Below, in pieces: positions 50,459-62,719 of a stretch of DNA of 64,000 nucleotides (the stretch's first letter is position 1; each line of letters opens with the position of its first letter). The notes beneath the pieces were generated by a model. The model searched no databases. It had not been told where the DNA came from and saw only the letters and a list, made by a program, of their open reading frames with translations. The stretch spans positions 372,001-436,000 of the forward strand of contig OX596000.1 of the NCBI GenBank assembly GCA_951394045.1. Direction: 5' to 3'. The position numbers were made by a program, and so were the translations under genes. This DNA comes from Nitzschia sp. DOCU1. Lineage: Eukaryota > Bacillariophyta > Bacillariophyceae > Bacillariales > Bacillariaceae.

Positions 50459-52027
50459 ATGGAATTGCCTCAAGAACAATTACAACGCCTGAAAGCTTTG
50501 CGAGGGAATGGCACGTGTTGTGATTGTCCTCAACGCAATCCCACGTGGTGTTCTGTCTCGTTTGGAATTTTGTTGTGTTTGGAATGTTCCGGGAAACATC
50601 GTGGATTAGGCACCCACATTGATTTTGTTCGAAGTTTGGAAATGGATCATTTTACCCAAGACCAAATCGACCTGTTGCTAGTGGGTGGGAATGCTACCTG
50701 TCAAGAATATTTGCACCCCAAAGATACCAACGCCACGACACGATCCATTTATGATTCTTTTGTCGCGCAAGCATACAAAGACTGGCTCAAGGCCAAGGCC
50801 AAAGGCAAGGAGGAAGATCAAGCGAGACTGTATGAGCAACTTTTGCAGGAGCAAAAGAAGCAGCAAGCCTCCAATGCTACCAGCACAAAGCAACCACAAC
50901 CGACTACTACTCGTCGCGTCGACTTTATCAACAAAACACCGACGCCGTCCTTTGTGAGCCGTTTCCTCACGGCCTGGAAATTCATTCAAGGCAAGGGTGT
51001 GGATACCATGGGTCCACTAGCCTACGGTGCATTCATGGTCGGAGCAGCTTTTATGTGTGTACTACTCTGTTACAAACTGGAATACGTGGGAATGTTCGAC
51101 TGGACAAGTCGAATCATCATGATGGTCTTGTCCACGACGTGGTTACTTGCTTGGAATGTCGTAGTACCGTGGTACATGGCCATCCAATTTGGCAATCAAC
51201 GCATCCCAGCATTCAAATCTGCTGTCAATGATTTTTCTGACCGCGTCTATAGTGGTCGTGCCAAACGCAATCCTACCTATGATATCTTGTTTCCTCCCGG
51301 CGTTGGAGTGGGCGATCAAGTGAAGTGTGCCATGGTATTTTATCCTGGATTATTAGTGGATTTCATGGCTTACAGCAAAGTGTTGGGTCAAGTGTCTGAT
51401 CAAGGCATTTTGGTAGTTTTAGTGAATACGGAACCGACTCGAGTCCCTCATCGTTCGGCGGGATATACGGCAACCCACTTTCAATCCATTGTCCACGAGA
51501 TACAAACTCTACTGGGCATTCAAGTTGATGAATGGGCGATTGGAGGACATTCGTTAGGGGCCAATACGGCTGCTTACTTGGCAGCATTGAAGTTGCCTCT
51601 TGTACAAAAATGTGTCTTGTGGGCATCCGGGCATCGTACCCAAGCCAGTCAAAGGTTATTATTAAATTGGCAACAACAACATCGGATACATCTATTGACC
51701 ATGGAAGCCACCAAGGATCAAGTACTTTTGGAGTCGAGTACGTCACTATTATTGCGCTTGTTGTTGGGGGGTACAGTGAGATTACATCATTTGCAGGCCT
51801 TGGCTTCAGCGGAACGAAATCCTCAGACTACCACCCGACCTCACGTGATGATTATACCCGGTGGAAGTCATGCCGGGTTTGGGCACATGGAAGCACCGTC
51901 CCATTGGGATGCAATCCGTGAGATTACGTTGGATGAAGAACACGAACAAATTGTCAACAAGACGGCCAACTTTTTATTGTCGAGTCGCAAGCAAGAACCA
52001 CAAGTCGGTGGAAAAAAGAAGGACTAG
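50459..52027 (+). CDS. ArfGAP zinc finger fused to membrane-anchored alpha/beta hydrolase
   Basis: 522 residues, one exon. Residues 1-120 are an ArfGAP domain: C20-x2-C23-x16-C40-x2-C43 and the Arg-finger loop GKHRGLG (Arg48), so GTP hydrolysis on Arf could be stimulated. A charged Gln/Lys helix follows. Two TM helices lie at about 185-206 (LAYGAFMVGAAFMCVLLCY) and 220-242 (IIMMVLSTTWLLAWNVVVPWY). Residues 275-515 are an alpha/beta hydrolase of the Abhydrolase_5 type: MVFYPGLLVDFMAYSKVLGQ, nucleophile elbow GGHSLG (Ser365) and PGGSHAGFGH (His471). I know of no described protein with this pairing. The frame is continuous, with no splice or gap. It is tail-to-tail with the next gene, 66 bp apart. 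The architecture is seen; function is inferred. Confidence 0.9.
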   Translation: MELPQEQLQRLKALRGNGTCCDCPQRNPTWCSVSFGILLCLECSGKHRGLGTHIDFVRSLEMDHFTQDQIDLLLVGGNATCQEYLHPKDTNATTRSIYDSFVAQAYKDWLKAKAKGKEEDQARLYEQLLQEQKKQQASNATSTKQPQPTTTRRVDFINKTPTPSFVSRFLTAWKFIQGKGVDTMGPLAYGAFMVGAAFMCVLLCYKLEYVGMFDWTSRIIMMVLSTTWLLAWNVVVPWYMAIQFGNQRIPAFKSAVNDFSDRVYSGRAKRNPTYDILFPPGVGVGDQVKCAMVFYPGLLVDFMAYSKVLGQVSDQGILVVLVNTEPTRVPHRSAGYTATHFQSIVHEIQTLLGIQVDEWAIGGHSLGANTAAYLAALKLPLVQKCVLWASGHRTQASQRLLLNWQQQHRIHLLTMEATKDQVLLESSTSLLLRLLLGGTVRLHHLQALASAERNPQTTTRPHVMIIPGGSHAGFGHMEAPSHWDAIREITLDEEHEQIVNKTANFLLSSRKQEPQVGGKKKD

Positions 52028-52093
52028 CTTAAATAATAGAAAGCAATACTCCCAAGACTACTACTGCCAACATCACCAACAATAGCAGCATTG

Positions 52094-53185
52094 CTAGTTT
52101 TGCCAAACTTTTCGTAAGAGTACTTGAATGGCCGTTTGGATCAAGGCTGGTAATTCCAACATGTCTTGGTGGGACGTGTGCCACGCCTCGACACGAGCCA
52201 GGCCCACTAAATGATTGATAAAATAAAACAGACTTGGTGCATAATGCGACAGATACGCATACAACAAGGCTTCGATTTGACAAAGCCAAACTTCATAAAA
52301 GAACCACCATGTCCAGAATGACGAATTGTGACGAGCCGCCATGGTTGTCACTATTAATTGAGCGACGCGTTGCGGTGTCATGAGTGTCCCTGAATCGGGT
52401 CGAATGTCTGGTGCGGTTTCAGCATTTTGCCATAGTGGCGTGTCCGTGGCACCCGGCAAAATATTGGTAACGTCCAGCCACGACCATTCTTCACATGATA
52501 AACTTGCAAAGTAACTCTTGAGAGCAGCTTTGGTAGCTCCATAGGTCGAACTCAAACTTTGAGGTCCCTTGGCCATGATGGAACTAATGATAACGAGATG
52601 ACCGTATTGGCGTTTCTTCCAACCGTCTTGTAATATTAAAGCTTGACTCAACTCTATAGGAGCTTGAACATTGATGCGAAACAATTTGTGGCGATAGTCT
52701 GCAGACGTTTCCAAGGCTGGTTGACTTTGATAAATGCCACTGATTTGTACCAGCATGTCAATGGATTGGGTGGGACTCGACTCTATAGCTTGTTGGACGA
52801 CTGTAAATGTCGACTCTGTATCCATGGCATCGTAGGCAACTACCGAAAAGGTTGTTGTTGTTGTTGTCGTGTCGTGTTGACATTGATTCACAATGTGATG
52901 CATGCGTTCGACGTTGCGTGCCGACAAGATCAAATGTCGAGGAGGCTCTACCAGTTGTGCTAGTTCGCACACGACGGCAGCTCCAATCCCACCCGAAGCT
53001 CCCGTGATCCAAATAGTTTGGTTGGCAAGCGATCTTGGCAAGCCCAAGTAACGAATGACACCATCGTACATCCAAAGGACGGGTGACGCATCCAAATGCA
53101 GTTTTAGCAAGGCAGCAATGCCTACGACTACAAGGATGGGAAGCATGAATGCGCGAACGCCGGAGAGTGGTGATTGCTGCAACAT
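52094..53185 (-). CDS. Short-chain dehydrogenase/reductase, membrane-anchored, copy 2
   Basis: 363 residues from the ATG at 53185; an upstream in-frame GTG is not used. One N-terminal anchor (FMLPILVVVGIAALLKL) is followed by IWITGASGGIGAAVV and VVIISS-like IISSIMAKGPQSLSSTYGATK with catalytic Ser and YxxxK. It is highly similar to copy 1 (SGIYQSQPALETS, IELSQALILQ, SLSCEEWSWL, NHLVGLARVEAWH). Unlike copy 1, the conserved Asn of the NNAG-type motif is replaced (LVQISG). That Asn belongs to the SDR catalytic tetrad environment, so activity may be reduced or altered. Separated from copy 1 by three unrelated genes and inverted relative to it. Confidence 0.85.
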   Translation of the reverse strand: MLQQSPLSGVRAFMLPILVVVGIAALLKLHLDASPVLWMYDGVIRYLGLPRSLANQTIWITGASGGIGAAVVCELAQLVEPPRHLILSARNVERMHHIVNQCQHDTTTTTTTFSVVAYDAMDTESTFTVVQQAIESSPTQSIDMLVQISGIYQSQPALETSADYRHKLFRINVQAPIELSQALILQDGWKKRQYGHLVIISSIMAKGPQSLSSTYGATKAALKSYFASLSCEEWSWLDVTNILPGATDTPLWQNAETAPDIRPDSGTLMTPQRVAQLIVTTMAARHNSSFWTWWFFYEVWLCQIEALLYAYLSHYAPSLFYFINHLVGLARVEAWHTSHQDMLELPALIQTAIQVLLRKVWQN

Positions 53186-54208
<1,023 letters not shown>

Positions 54209-54233
54209 CAGTTTTAAAACTCCCGTTTGAAGG

Positions 54234-55283
54234 ATGAAGACCTCCTACTCTAACCACGAGTACGCGAAGAAAGTTGCGTTGCTTCTGACTCAAGCCGCTC
54301 ACGTCAACCCTCCGTTGATTCCCTTCCGTCGCGAGAAACCCAAGGACGAAGAGATTCTCCAAGATGATGAGAAGTCCAAGAAGGTCAAGATCAAGTTAGA
54401 CCCGACCGATGAGGATTCGGACGAGTTCGAAACGCGTTGCTTCATCTTCGAACAAGGCGACGCCGAACGATGGGTCAAGTGGCGGATGCAGATGGACGAG
54501 TTGATTCGGGACGTCCCCTTGGACGATGGGGAGAAGAAGATCAAGTATGCGAAGGCGTTGTTGGCTGGAGAGGCAAGGCAAAGGTTCGCAGACATCGTTT
54601 CCAACCTACGTCACAACATTGACGAGTCGGACGAAGAAGAAGAAGAGACCCCGGACGACACCTTTAACGAGGCGATGCAACGAATGGGGCAGTACTACTT
54701 CGGCACCGAACACGCCTACCGCCGCCAGCGAAACTATCTACGCTATCACGTGTTCATGATGGAGATGTCTCTGGCCGACTTCAAGGCCGAACTACTCCGT
54801 CAAAACAACATGCTACCTTACTTCCCGATCCCCGAAGACAAAACGAGCTGCGAGATGTTCGGCGACGACGAGCTCGTGGAGATCGTCGACCGAGCAAAAA
54901 GGATCGAGTGGCAACGAGACCTGCTCACCTCGAACATCGATCCCTTCTCGATGACGCTCGACGAGTACTACAAATACTTGGAAAAGCTCGAGGCCAAGCA
55001 CGTCTTCGACGATGCGGTCCGAGCAGACAAAAAGAACAAAGAAAAGAAAAACGCCGACCGATCCGAAAGCGAAAGCAAAGACGGCGGTAAGAAAAGAAAG
55101 AGAGGCAAAGACCGCAAGAAAGCCGAAAAGGGGGACAGAAAGAAACCCTGCGAGCACTGCGGCAAGTTCCATCCGGCCCCCGACGACAAGTGTTGGAGCC
55201 TTCCTGGCAATGCCAAGGATCGCCCAAACAAGCGTCCGCGCGGATCCCGTGAGAACATGCACTCCAGATGGAGACTGTCGTGA
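54234..55283 (+). CDS. gag: Gypsy Gag (capsid-nucleocapsid)
   Basis: 349 residues. Acidic N-terminal part, then a helical retrotransposon-gag region (ERWVKWRMQMDELI, YAKALLAGEARQRF, YHVFMMEMSLADFKAELLRQ) and a highly basic tail (KKRKRGKDRKKAEKG). A variant zinc knuckle CEHCGKFHPAPDDKC (C-x2-C-x3-H-x6-C) lies near residue 305. It packages the element RNA into virus-like particles. The frame ends at 55283, but a -1 frame from 55268 continues with a basic then acidic-Ser linker to a TGA at 55451-55453. Confidence 0.85.
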   Translation: MKTSYSNHEYAKKVALLLTQAAHVNPPLIPFRREKPKDEEILQDDEKSKKVKIKLDPTDEDSDEFETRCFIFEQGDAERWVKWRMQMDELIRDVPLDDGEKKIKYAKALLAGEARQRFADIVSNLRHNIDESDEEEEETPDDTFNEAMQRMGQYYFGTEHAYRRQRNYLRYHVFMMEMSLADFKAELLRQNNMLPYFPIPEDKTSCEMFGDDELVEIVDRAKRIEWQRDLLTSNIDPFSMTLDEYYKYLEKLEAKHVFDDAVRADKKNKEKKNADRSESESKDGGKKRKRGKDRKKAEKGDRKKPCEHCGKFHPAPDDKCWSLPGNAKDRPNKRPRGSRENMHSRWRLS

Positions 55284-55453
55284 AAGCCCTCGCTAAGAAA
55301 CAAAGTAAGAAAGAAAAAGGGAAGACCAAAGCCAAAAGGCAGGTCAGTTTCCAGCTGAATAATCAGTCAGACAGTAGCAGTAACGAAAGTAGCGAATCCG
55401 AGAGCGACTACATCGACTACAATAGCGAAAATACACATAGTTTTGCTATTTGA
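55268..55453 (+). CDS. Gypsy Gag-protease linker in the -1 frame
   Basis: Overlaps the end of gag by 16 nt in the -1 frame and encodes Lys-rich then Ser/Glu/Asp-rich sequence (DSSSNESSESESDYIDY). It ends in TGA (context ATT TGA GCG). The same frame continues into the protease, so it is probably the natural Gag-Pol junction, reached by frameshifting and possibly stop read-through. Confidence 0.5.
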   Translation: METVVKALAKKQSKKEKGKTKAKRQVSFQLNNQSDSSSNESSESESDYIDYNSENTHSFAI

Positions 55454-56013
55454 GCGTCACGCCCTGGAATAGAGCCGAATAGGAAAATTGCCGGACGGCT
55501 AACTACAGAAATAGTCGTCAAAGCGGTAAATCCTAGAGGTGAATCCTATGTCCTTAGAACTCTCCTAGATACGGGTACTAGTCGTTCCATCGTTCTTAAG
55601 AACTTTGTGACGCTTAGCCAGCTCGTTCCCACTGGAAAACGAGTTACTACTTGGACTACAATGGGCGGCAAATTCAAGACGGACAAAGTCGGGATGATTC
55701 GCTTCAGGATCCCCGAACTCTCGTCTAGTAAAGAGATACACTGGCCATGTCACGTCGACGAGCACACAGATCGCGAAAGCTCACCTTACGACCTGATTCT
55801 AGGACTGGACCTATTAGCCGAGTTGAAGTTTGTACTCGACTTCGAGAAACGAACGATTCGATGGGGCGATAGCGAAGTCGAGATGAAGGAAAGTGGTGTT
55901 GTGACGGATCCAGAGGCTTTACAGCTTCTGTACGAGATGTCTCAAGACGCCCCCGTTATTCAAGCGGCGAACGACAAGCTAAGATCCTTGACGCCGACTA
56001 CTCCAAGGTTGAA

Positions 56014-58985
<2,972 letters not shown>

Positions 58986-59091
58986 CTACAATCTAAGTAG
59001 TAAATATTCATCGCCTAATAGAGGAGATGTATTTAGAGCAAGGAAATAATTCAGACCATGGGCGACGAGGAGTCGTAGCTAGCCAAGACTA

Positions 59092-59119
59092 CCGTAATTT
59101 ACGTAAAGATATAAGCACC
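59092..59119 (+). repeat. Left terminal inverted repeat of the DNA transposon
   Basis: 28 bp beginning CCGTAATTTACGTAAAG and ending AAGCACC. It pairs with the right end at 27 of 28 positions. Confidence 0.92.
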
Positions 59120-59329
59120 AAATGTACAGCGCATGGCGCGCGGTGCTTACAGCTTTATTCAAATGTATGCTCGTATGTAGACCTGTAGGAGTAAAATAAC
59201 TTGATCAGTAAGATCACATAGGGATTCCATCATGACTTGATAACGGTCCGTGATTCAAAACTCACATCCGGAAATGTGGGAGCCCGTCAAAAGTGCAAAC
59301 TCATTTTCACAACTCAATGCTCCTTGAAA

Positions 59330-59572
59330 ATGGGTCGCCAATCATTTACCACTAGCCAAAAGCTTGCAATTGTTCAAGATGCCAATCAAAGGCTTGCCAA
59401 TGGTGAGTCTCTGAGGAGCATAGGGCGATTGCACAACGTTCAGGGCGTCCAAATTCGAAAATGGCAGGCCATGATCCAGCAGCTTGCAAGGAGCAGGCGA
59501 TCTTCAAAGAGCTTGAACAAGGGTAGGCCTGGACGTCTGCAAGATCTATTCATCTACATCACTATCAACTAA
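59330..59572 (+). CDS. Truncated transposase N-terminus (pogo/CENP-B-type helix-turn-helix)
   Basis: 80 residues from the ATG at 59330. RQSFTTSQKLAIVQDANQ, then LRSIGRLHNVQGVQIRKW, forms a Psq/CENP-B-like DNA-binding helix-turn-helix, followed by KSLNKGRPGRL, the usual basic linker. The frame then ends (DLFIYITIN). The CENP-B second HTH and the DDE catalytic domain are missing, so this is an internal-deletion derivative. Its 3' end overlaps, on the opposite strand, the last exon of the gene at 59546-60048. Confidence 0.75.
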   Translation: MGRQSFTTSQKLAIVQDANQRLANGESLRSIGRLHNVQGVQIRKWQAMIQQLARSRRSSKSLNKGRPGRLQDLFIYITIN

Positions 59573-60048
59573 AGTAACAATGGAATCCAATACTTTATCA
59601 CCAGGAACAACTTTGTCTACCAGGATTGCATGGCAAACCCCGTCCCTTGCATTCGAAAATGCAATCTTGTTGGCATCCTTGGAGCTGCTGTAATTTGTGA
59701 TTACTTGAGCAAGCCTTCCCTCGAGATTCTTCTTGTATTCTTTGTAAACTTCTGGTAGGTGACCGACAATGCATCGATTCTCTCCCTCAGTAACCCATAT
59801 AGCCGCTAAAATGGACCTATATTCGTTGTTATCTGATAGATAGAAGATGGTGAGATTTTAATGATGAAAATAGGAGACCCTCTACCATTTTTCGACTTAC
59901 CTGCCTTAACTACGATGGATTTGATCCTAAGAAGCATATCCAGATGCACCTGAGAACCACAGATAGGATGGTGTTCGCAGTTGCAGCCAAGAGATGGGCT
60001 TGCAATGCCACAAATCATCACCAAAGCACCAGAGAAATCTTCTGCCAT
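59546..60048 (-). CDS. Two-exon gene of unknown function carried by the DNA transposon
   Basis: Exon 1 60048-59901 and exon 2 59832-59546, joined over a 68-nt intron with GCAG|GTAAGT donor and ATCAG acceptor, phase 1. Joined length is 144 residues. Exon 1: CGIASPSLGCNCEHHPICG with clustered Cys/His, then LLRIKSIVVK. Exon 2: ILAAIWVTEGENRCIVGHLP, YKEYKKNLEGRLAQV, ARDGVCHAILVDKV and an acidic end (DSDVDE). Exon 2 has no ATG, so it shows only after splicing. The VGHLP pattern distantly recalls HIRAN domains, but I would not assign it firmly. It is intact while the transposase is not, so it may serve the element (host-factor or DNA binding) or be a passenger. Confidence 0.65.
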
Positions 60049-60225
60049 TGTCAACTTTTGTGTCACAAAATTTTGTGCTCCCACGCATCGGTTGGGTCCT
60101 GCGCAGTGCAGTCATGGATGTGGAACATGGAATCTTGGTGAAATGGAATCCGGAATCTTAAGGTAAGTTCACACTGGCCAGCCTGCAGAATGTACATAGG
60201 AATCGTGCAGTGCTTATATCTAAAC

Positions 60226-60253
60226 GGTGCTTATTTCTTTACGTAAATTACGG
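60226..60253 (-). repeat. Right terminal inverted repeat of the DNA transposon
   Basis: Reverse complement of the left end with one mismatch (GAAAT against GATAT). A second partial copy of the subterminal motif (TGCTTATATC) lies just inside it at 60211-60220. Confidence 0.92.
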
Positions 60254-60499
60254 TAGGGACGCCTAGTTAGAAGGCGACGATACGAGGAATCGACATATCC
60301 GAATGAATAGAATATATGCGCGTTATTTACGCGCGGGGAAAGACGTTCACAAAATGAACGATCGGTCGCAAATATTTGAAAGACGAAAATCTTTCGTCTC
60401 GTCAATCTTGTTGTTGGAATGAATGCAAAATAGATGTAACATAGGTCTCACAATTACTATTGTCTTCTACGTTTATTTCGTCACCCCCGGGATAGGGCA

Positions 60500-60504
60500 C
60501 CGAG
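60500..60504. repeat. Right target-site duplication of the gypsy element (CCGAG)
   Basis: Matches the five bases before the 5' LTR exactly. Confidence 0.9.
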
Positions 60505-60567
60505 CCTGAGAACTCGACTATTTGTACACGCTTCCTCTGCGCTAATAGACGAAGATAGAACTAAAAG

Positions 60568-62133
60568 ATGGCTCGAGCAGGTACTCGAGGTGCAACAGCC
60601 AGGAGAGCAGCAGCTCAGCCCACTGCAGTCGCTGGGAATCCAGCGCCGCAGGCGGCGGTTCAACCACCGGCGCAAGCACCACCAGTTGTCCAGCAGGTGC
60701 AACTACCACCAGCGGTTCCACCGCAGGTGCAAGCACCGCCGGTACCACCGGTAGTACCAGCGCCACAAGTCCAACCACCAGTCGCTGTCGCAGCTCCAGT
60801 AGCGGCGGTCAATGCAGCAGCTCCGCCTGCCGTAAATGCACCAGCCGTGAACCAAGCGGCGGCGGCAACTGGGACGGCTGGCGTCAGGTTCAGCTTGACT
60901 CCTGGGTTGTTGAAACCTGGAGTACTGGACTATGACTCAAAACAAGGCATCTCCCATTACAACAACGCGATCAAGAAACTCCAGGAGGAACTCTACGACA
61001 GAGGACCCGACGGATTCTTCCAATTCTTGAAAGCGATTGCAGAGAGGGCCAACGAGTTCGGATGGGATGTTCCAGGAGGCATATTCTGGTATGTCCCAAG
61101 CGCGAACGAACCTCCAGTAAACATCTTGGAGAACTACGGACGACTTAACATCCAGAAGATTTACATGGATGCCCAAGCATGGATGTTTTCCCAGGGACGA
61201 TCGGCACAAGACGATCGGATGCTCTATGAGTGCATCCAAAACTCATTGACAGTGGGTGCGAAGGCAAAGCTCAACGTGCATCGTCGAGCCTACACCTTCA
61301 TGCAAGGAGATCTCCGCATCCCTTGCGGAGTAGCTTATTTGAAGCTCCTCATTCGGGAATCCTACCTCGATACACATGCGACGACCGGCATGATCCGGAT
61401 GAAGCTAGGAAACTTGGCTGCTCAGATGTCAATCCTTGGCAATGACATATCCAAGTTCAACGCCTACGTCTACACAATGGTCGAAGCACTCTATGCGAGA
61501 GGGGAGAAGACCGAAGACCTCCTCACTAACCTGTTTCAAGGATATGCTGCTTGTACGGATACTACATTCGTCAGGTACATAGCCGACAAGCAGACCGAAT
61601 GGGAGGAAGGAGTTGACATGAAACCAGTCCACTTGATGAACTTGGCCCTGACCAAGTACAAGATCTTGAAGGAAAAGGAGACCTGGATGACTCCGACAAA
61701 GGAGCAAGAGACGCTCATTGCGCTCGCAGCCAGATTCAATACCCTCAAGAAGAAGTATGATGGTCGTGCTGCTGAGGGAACCACGAAGAAGAAGGGAGCG
61801 GTGTCGACCAAGAAGGGAAAGTTCCCCGAGCGGCCGGACTGGATGGCCAAATCAATTGAGCCGACCGGCGACGCACTCAGGAAGTCCAAAACCCACAATG
61901 GCAAGCCATGGTACTGGTGTGGCCCGACTACCGGAGGAAAATGTGCAGGCGTTTGGTGCTGCCACAAACCCGAGGAGTGCAAGGGTACTGCATCGAAGGC
62001 CACCGGTAAGCGCCACGCAAACGAACAAGGTGGCGGTGGCGGAAAGAAAGGAAACCAGGTAGTGATCAATGCGGTCCAAGTTGCATCGATGCAGGACAGC
62101 AACGATCTAACCGGTGGATATCAGAGCAACTGA
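60568..62133 (+). CDS. gag: Copia Gag
   Basis: 521 residues. The first 100 are a Pro/Ala/Val/Gln low-complexity arm (QVQLPPAVPPQVQAPPVPP). A capsid-like helical core follows (ISHYNNAIKKLQEELYDRG, GFFQFLKAIAERANEFGW, LLIRESYLDTHATTGMIRMK, KFNAYVYTMVEAL). The C-terminal part is basic, with a Cys/His-rich segment WYWCGPTTGGKCAGVWCCHK then PEEC, an atypical knuckle. This arrangement is typical of diatom copia Gag proteins. It ends in TGA, after which the same frame continues towards the protease. Confidence 0.88.
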   Translation: MARAGTRGATARRAAAQPTAVAGNPAPQAAVQPPAQAPPVVQQVQLPPAVPPQVQAPPVPPVVPAPQVQPPVAVAAPVAAVNAAAPPAVNAPAVNQAAAATGTAGVRFSLTPGLLKPGVLDYDSKQGISHYNNAIKKLQEELYDRGPDGFFQFLKAIAERANEFGWDVPGGIFWYVPSANEPPVNILENYGRLNIQKIYMDAQAWMFSQGRSAQDDRMLYECIQNSLTVGAKAKLNVHRRAYTFMQGDLRIPCGVAYLKLLIRESYLDTHATTGMIRMKLGNLAAQMSILGNDISKFNAYVYTMVEALYARGEKTEDLLTNLFQGYAACTDTTFVRYIADKQTEWEEGVDMKPVHLMNLALTKYKILKEKETWMTPTKEQETLIALAARFNTLKKKYDGRAAEGTTKKKGAVSTKKGKFPERPDWMAKSIEPTGDALRKSKTHNGKPWYWCGPTTGGKCAGVWCCHKPEECKGTASKATGKRHANEQGGGGGKKGNQVVINAVQVASMQDSNDLTGGYQSN

Positions 62134-62709
62134 CGAGGACGGGTTGGGCTCACTTACGTATTGAATATGTCGATGATGACTTTAAGACCACTCCTAATCC
62201 AATTAGCAAAGTGGCTTATGTGTTACATTTACTCTATACTAGCGATCCTAACCCCTGATATTGCAAGTAGCGATGATCCCAACTACTACTATGTTCCAAA
62301 GTCCAAACAATGGACTCGCGTGCGAGCGAGTTTGGGAATTTTGATGGCCGGGATATTTTGTGTGAGCAGAAAATTCGAGCCATACGAGACGACGTGGAAA
62401 GAAATCAAGACGAGGTCTAAATACAGGGAGGCAATCGGTGCAATAAGTAACGATGAGCCTATTTCTCTGGGTCGGAGAACTAACGGATCACTCGACATCG
62501 TCAATACAGTGGCCGAAAGGGAAACAAACTCAGAGGGAGAACCAATCCACGTAAACGTGGCTAAGTTCGACTGTGATTCGGCAGCCATCGGCATTGATAA
62601 CAGATGCAGTGCGTGCATATCGCACGACATCAACGATTTCGATGGACCCGTAAAGAAGGTCAATCGCTCAATTAAGGGATTCGGAGGCGAAAGCAAGTTC
62701 GAGCGATAA
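62134..62709 (+). CDS. pro: Copia protease region
   Basis: Same frame as gag after the TGA at 62131-62133. It contains a hydrophobic segment (LLIQLAKWLMCYIYSILAIL), KFEPYETTWKEIK, and the protease-like core AKFDCDSAAIGIDNRCSACISH followed by INDFDGPV and IKGFGG. The catalytic position reads IDN as in many diatom copia elements rather than DTG/DSG. It stops at 62707-62709. The expected strand between IKGFGG and the VHKFRIPNSYY segment is shortened and out of frame, so the copy carries a deletion. Confidence 0.7.
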   Translation, partial: RGRVGLTYVLNMSMMTLRPLLIQLAKWLMCYIYSILAILTPDIASSDDPNYYYVPKSKQWTRVRASLGILMAGIFCVSRKFEPYETTWKEIKTRSKYREAIGAISNDEPISLGRRTNGSLDIVNTVAERETNSEGEPIHVNVAKFDCDSAAIGIDNRCSACISHDINDFDGPVKKVNRSIKGFGGESKFER

Positions 62710-62719
62710 TTTGGGCGCA

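Larger units (their letters stand above)
59092..60253. mobile_element. TA-inserting DNA transposon (Tc1/mariner-pogo type), 1162 bp
   Basis: Termini CCGTAATTTACGTAAAG...CTTTACGTAAATTACGG form 28-bp inverted repeats (59092-59119 and 60226-60253) with a single mismatch. A TA dinucleotide flanks each side (59090-59091 and 60254-60255), while the uninterrupted 5' LTR has only one. It carries a truncated helix-turn-helix transposase on plus and a spliced gene on minus. With no DDE catalytic domain, it is presumably mobilised in trans. It inserted after the gypsy element, so it is very young. Confidence 0.92.

Noticed and set aside
55012..55296. Basic 94-residue frame inside gypsy gag
   Set aside because: Overlaps the basic gag tail in another frame; its charge is a by-product of the Lys-rich codons.
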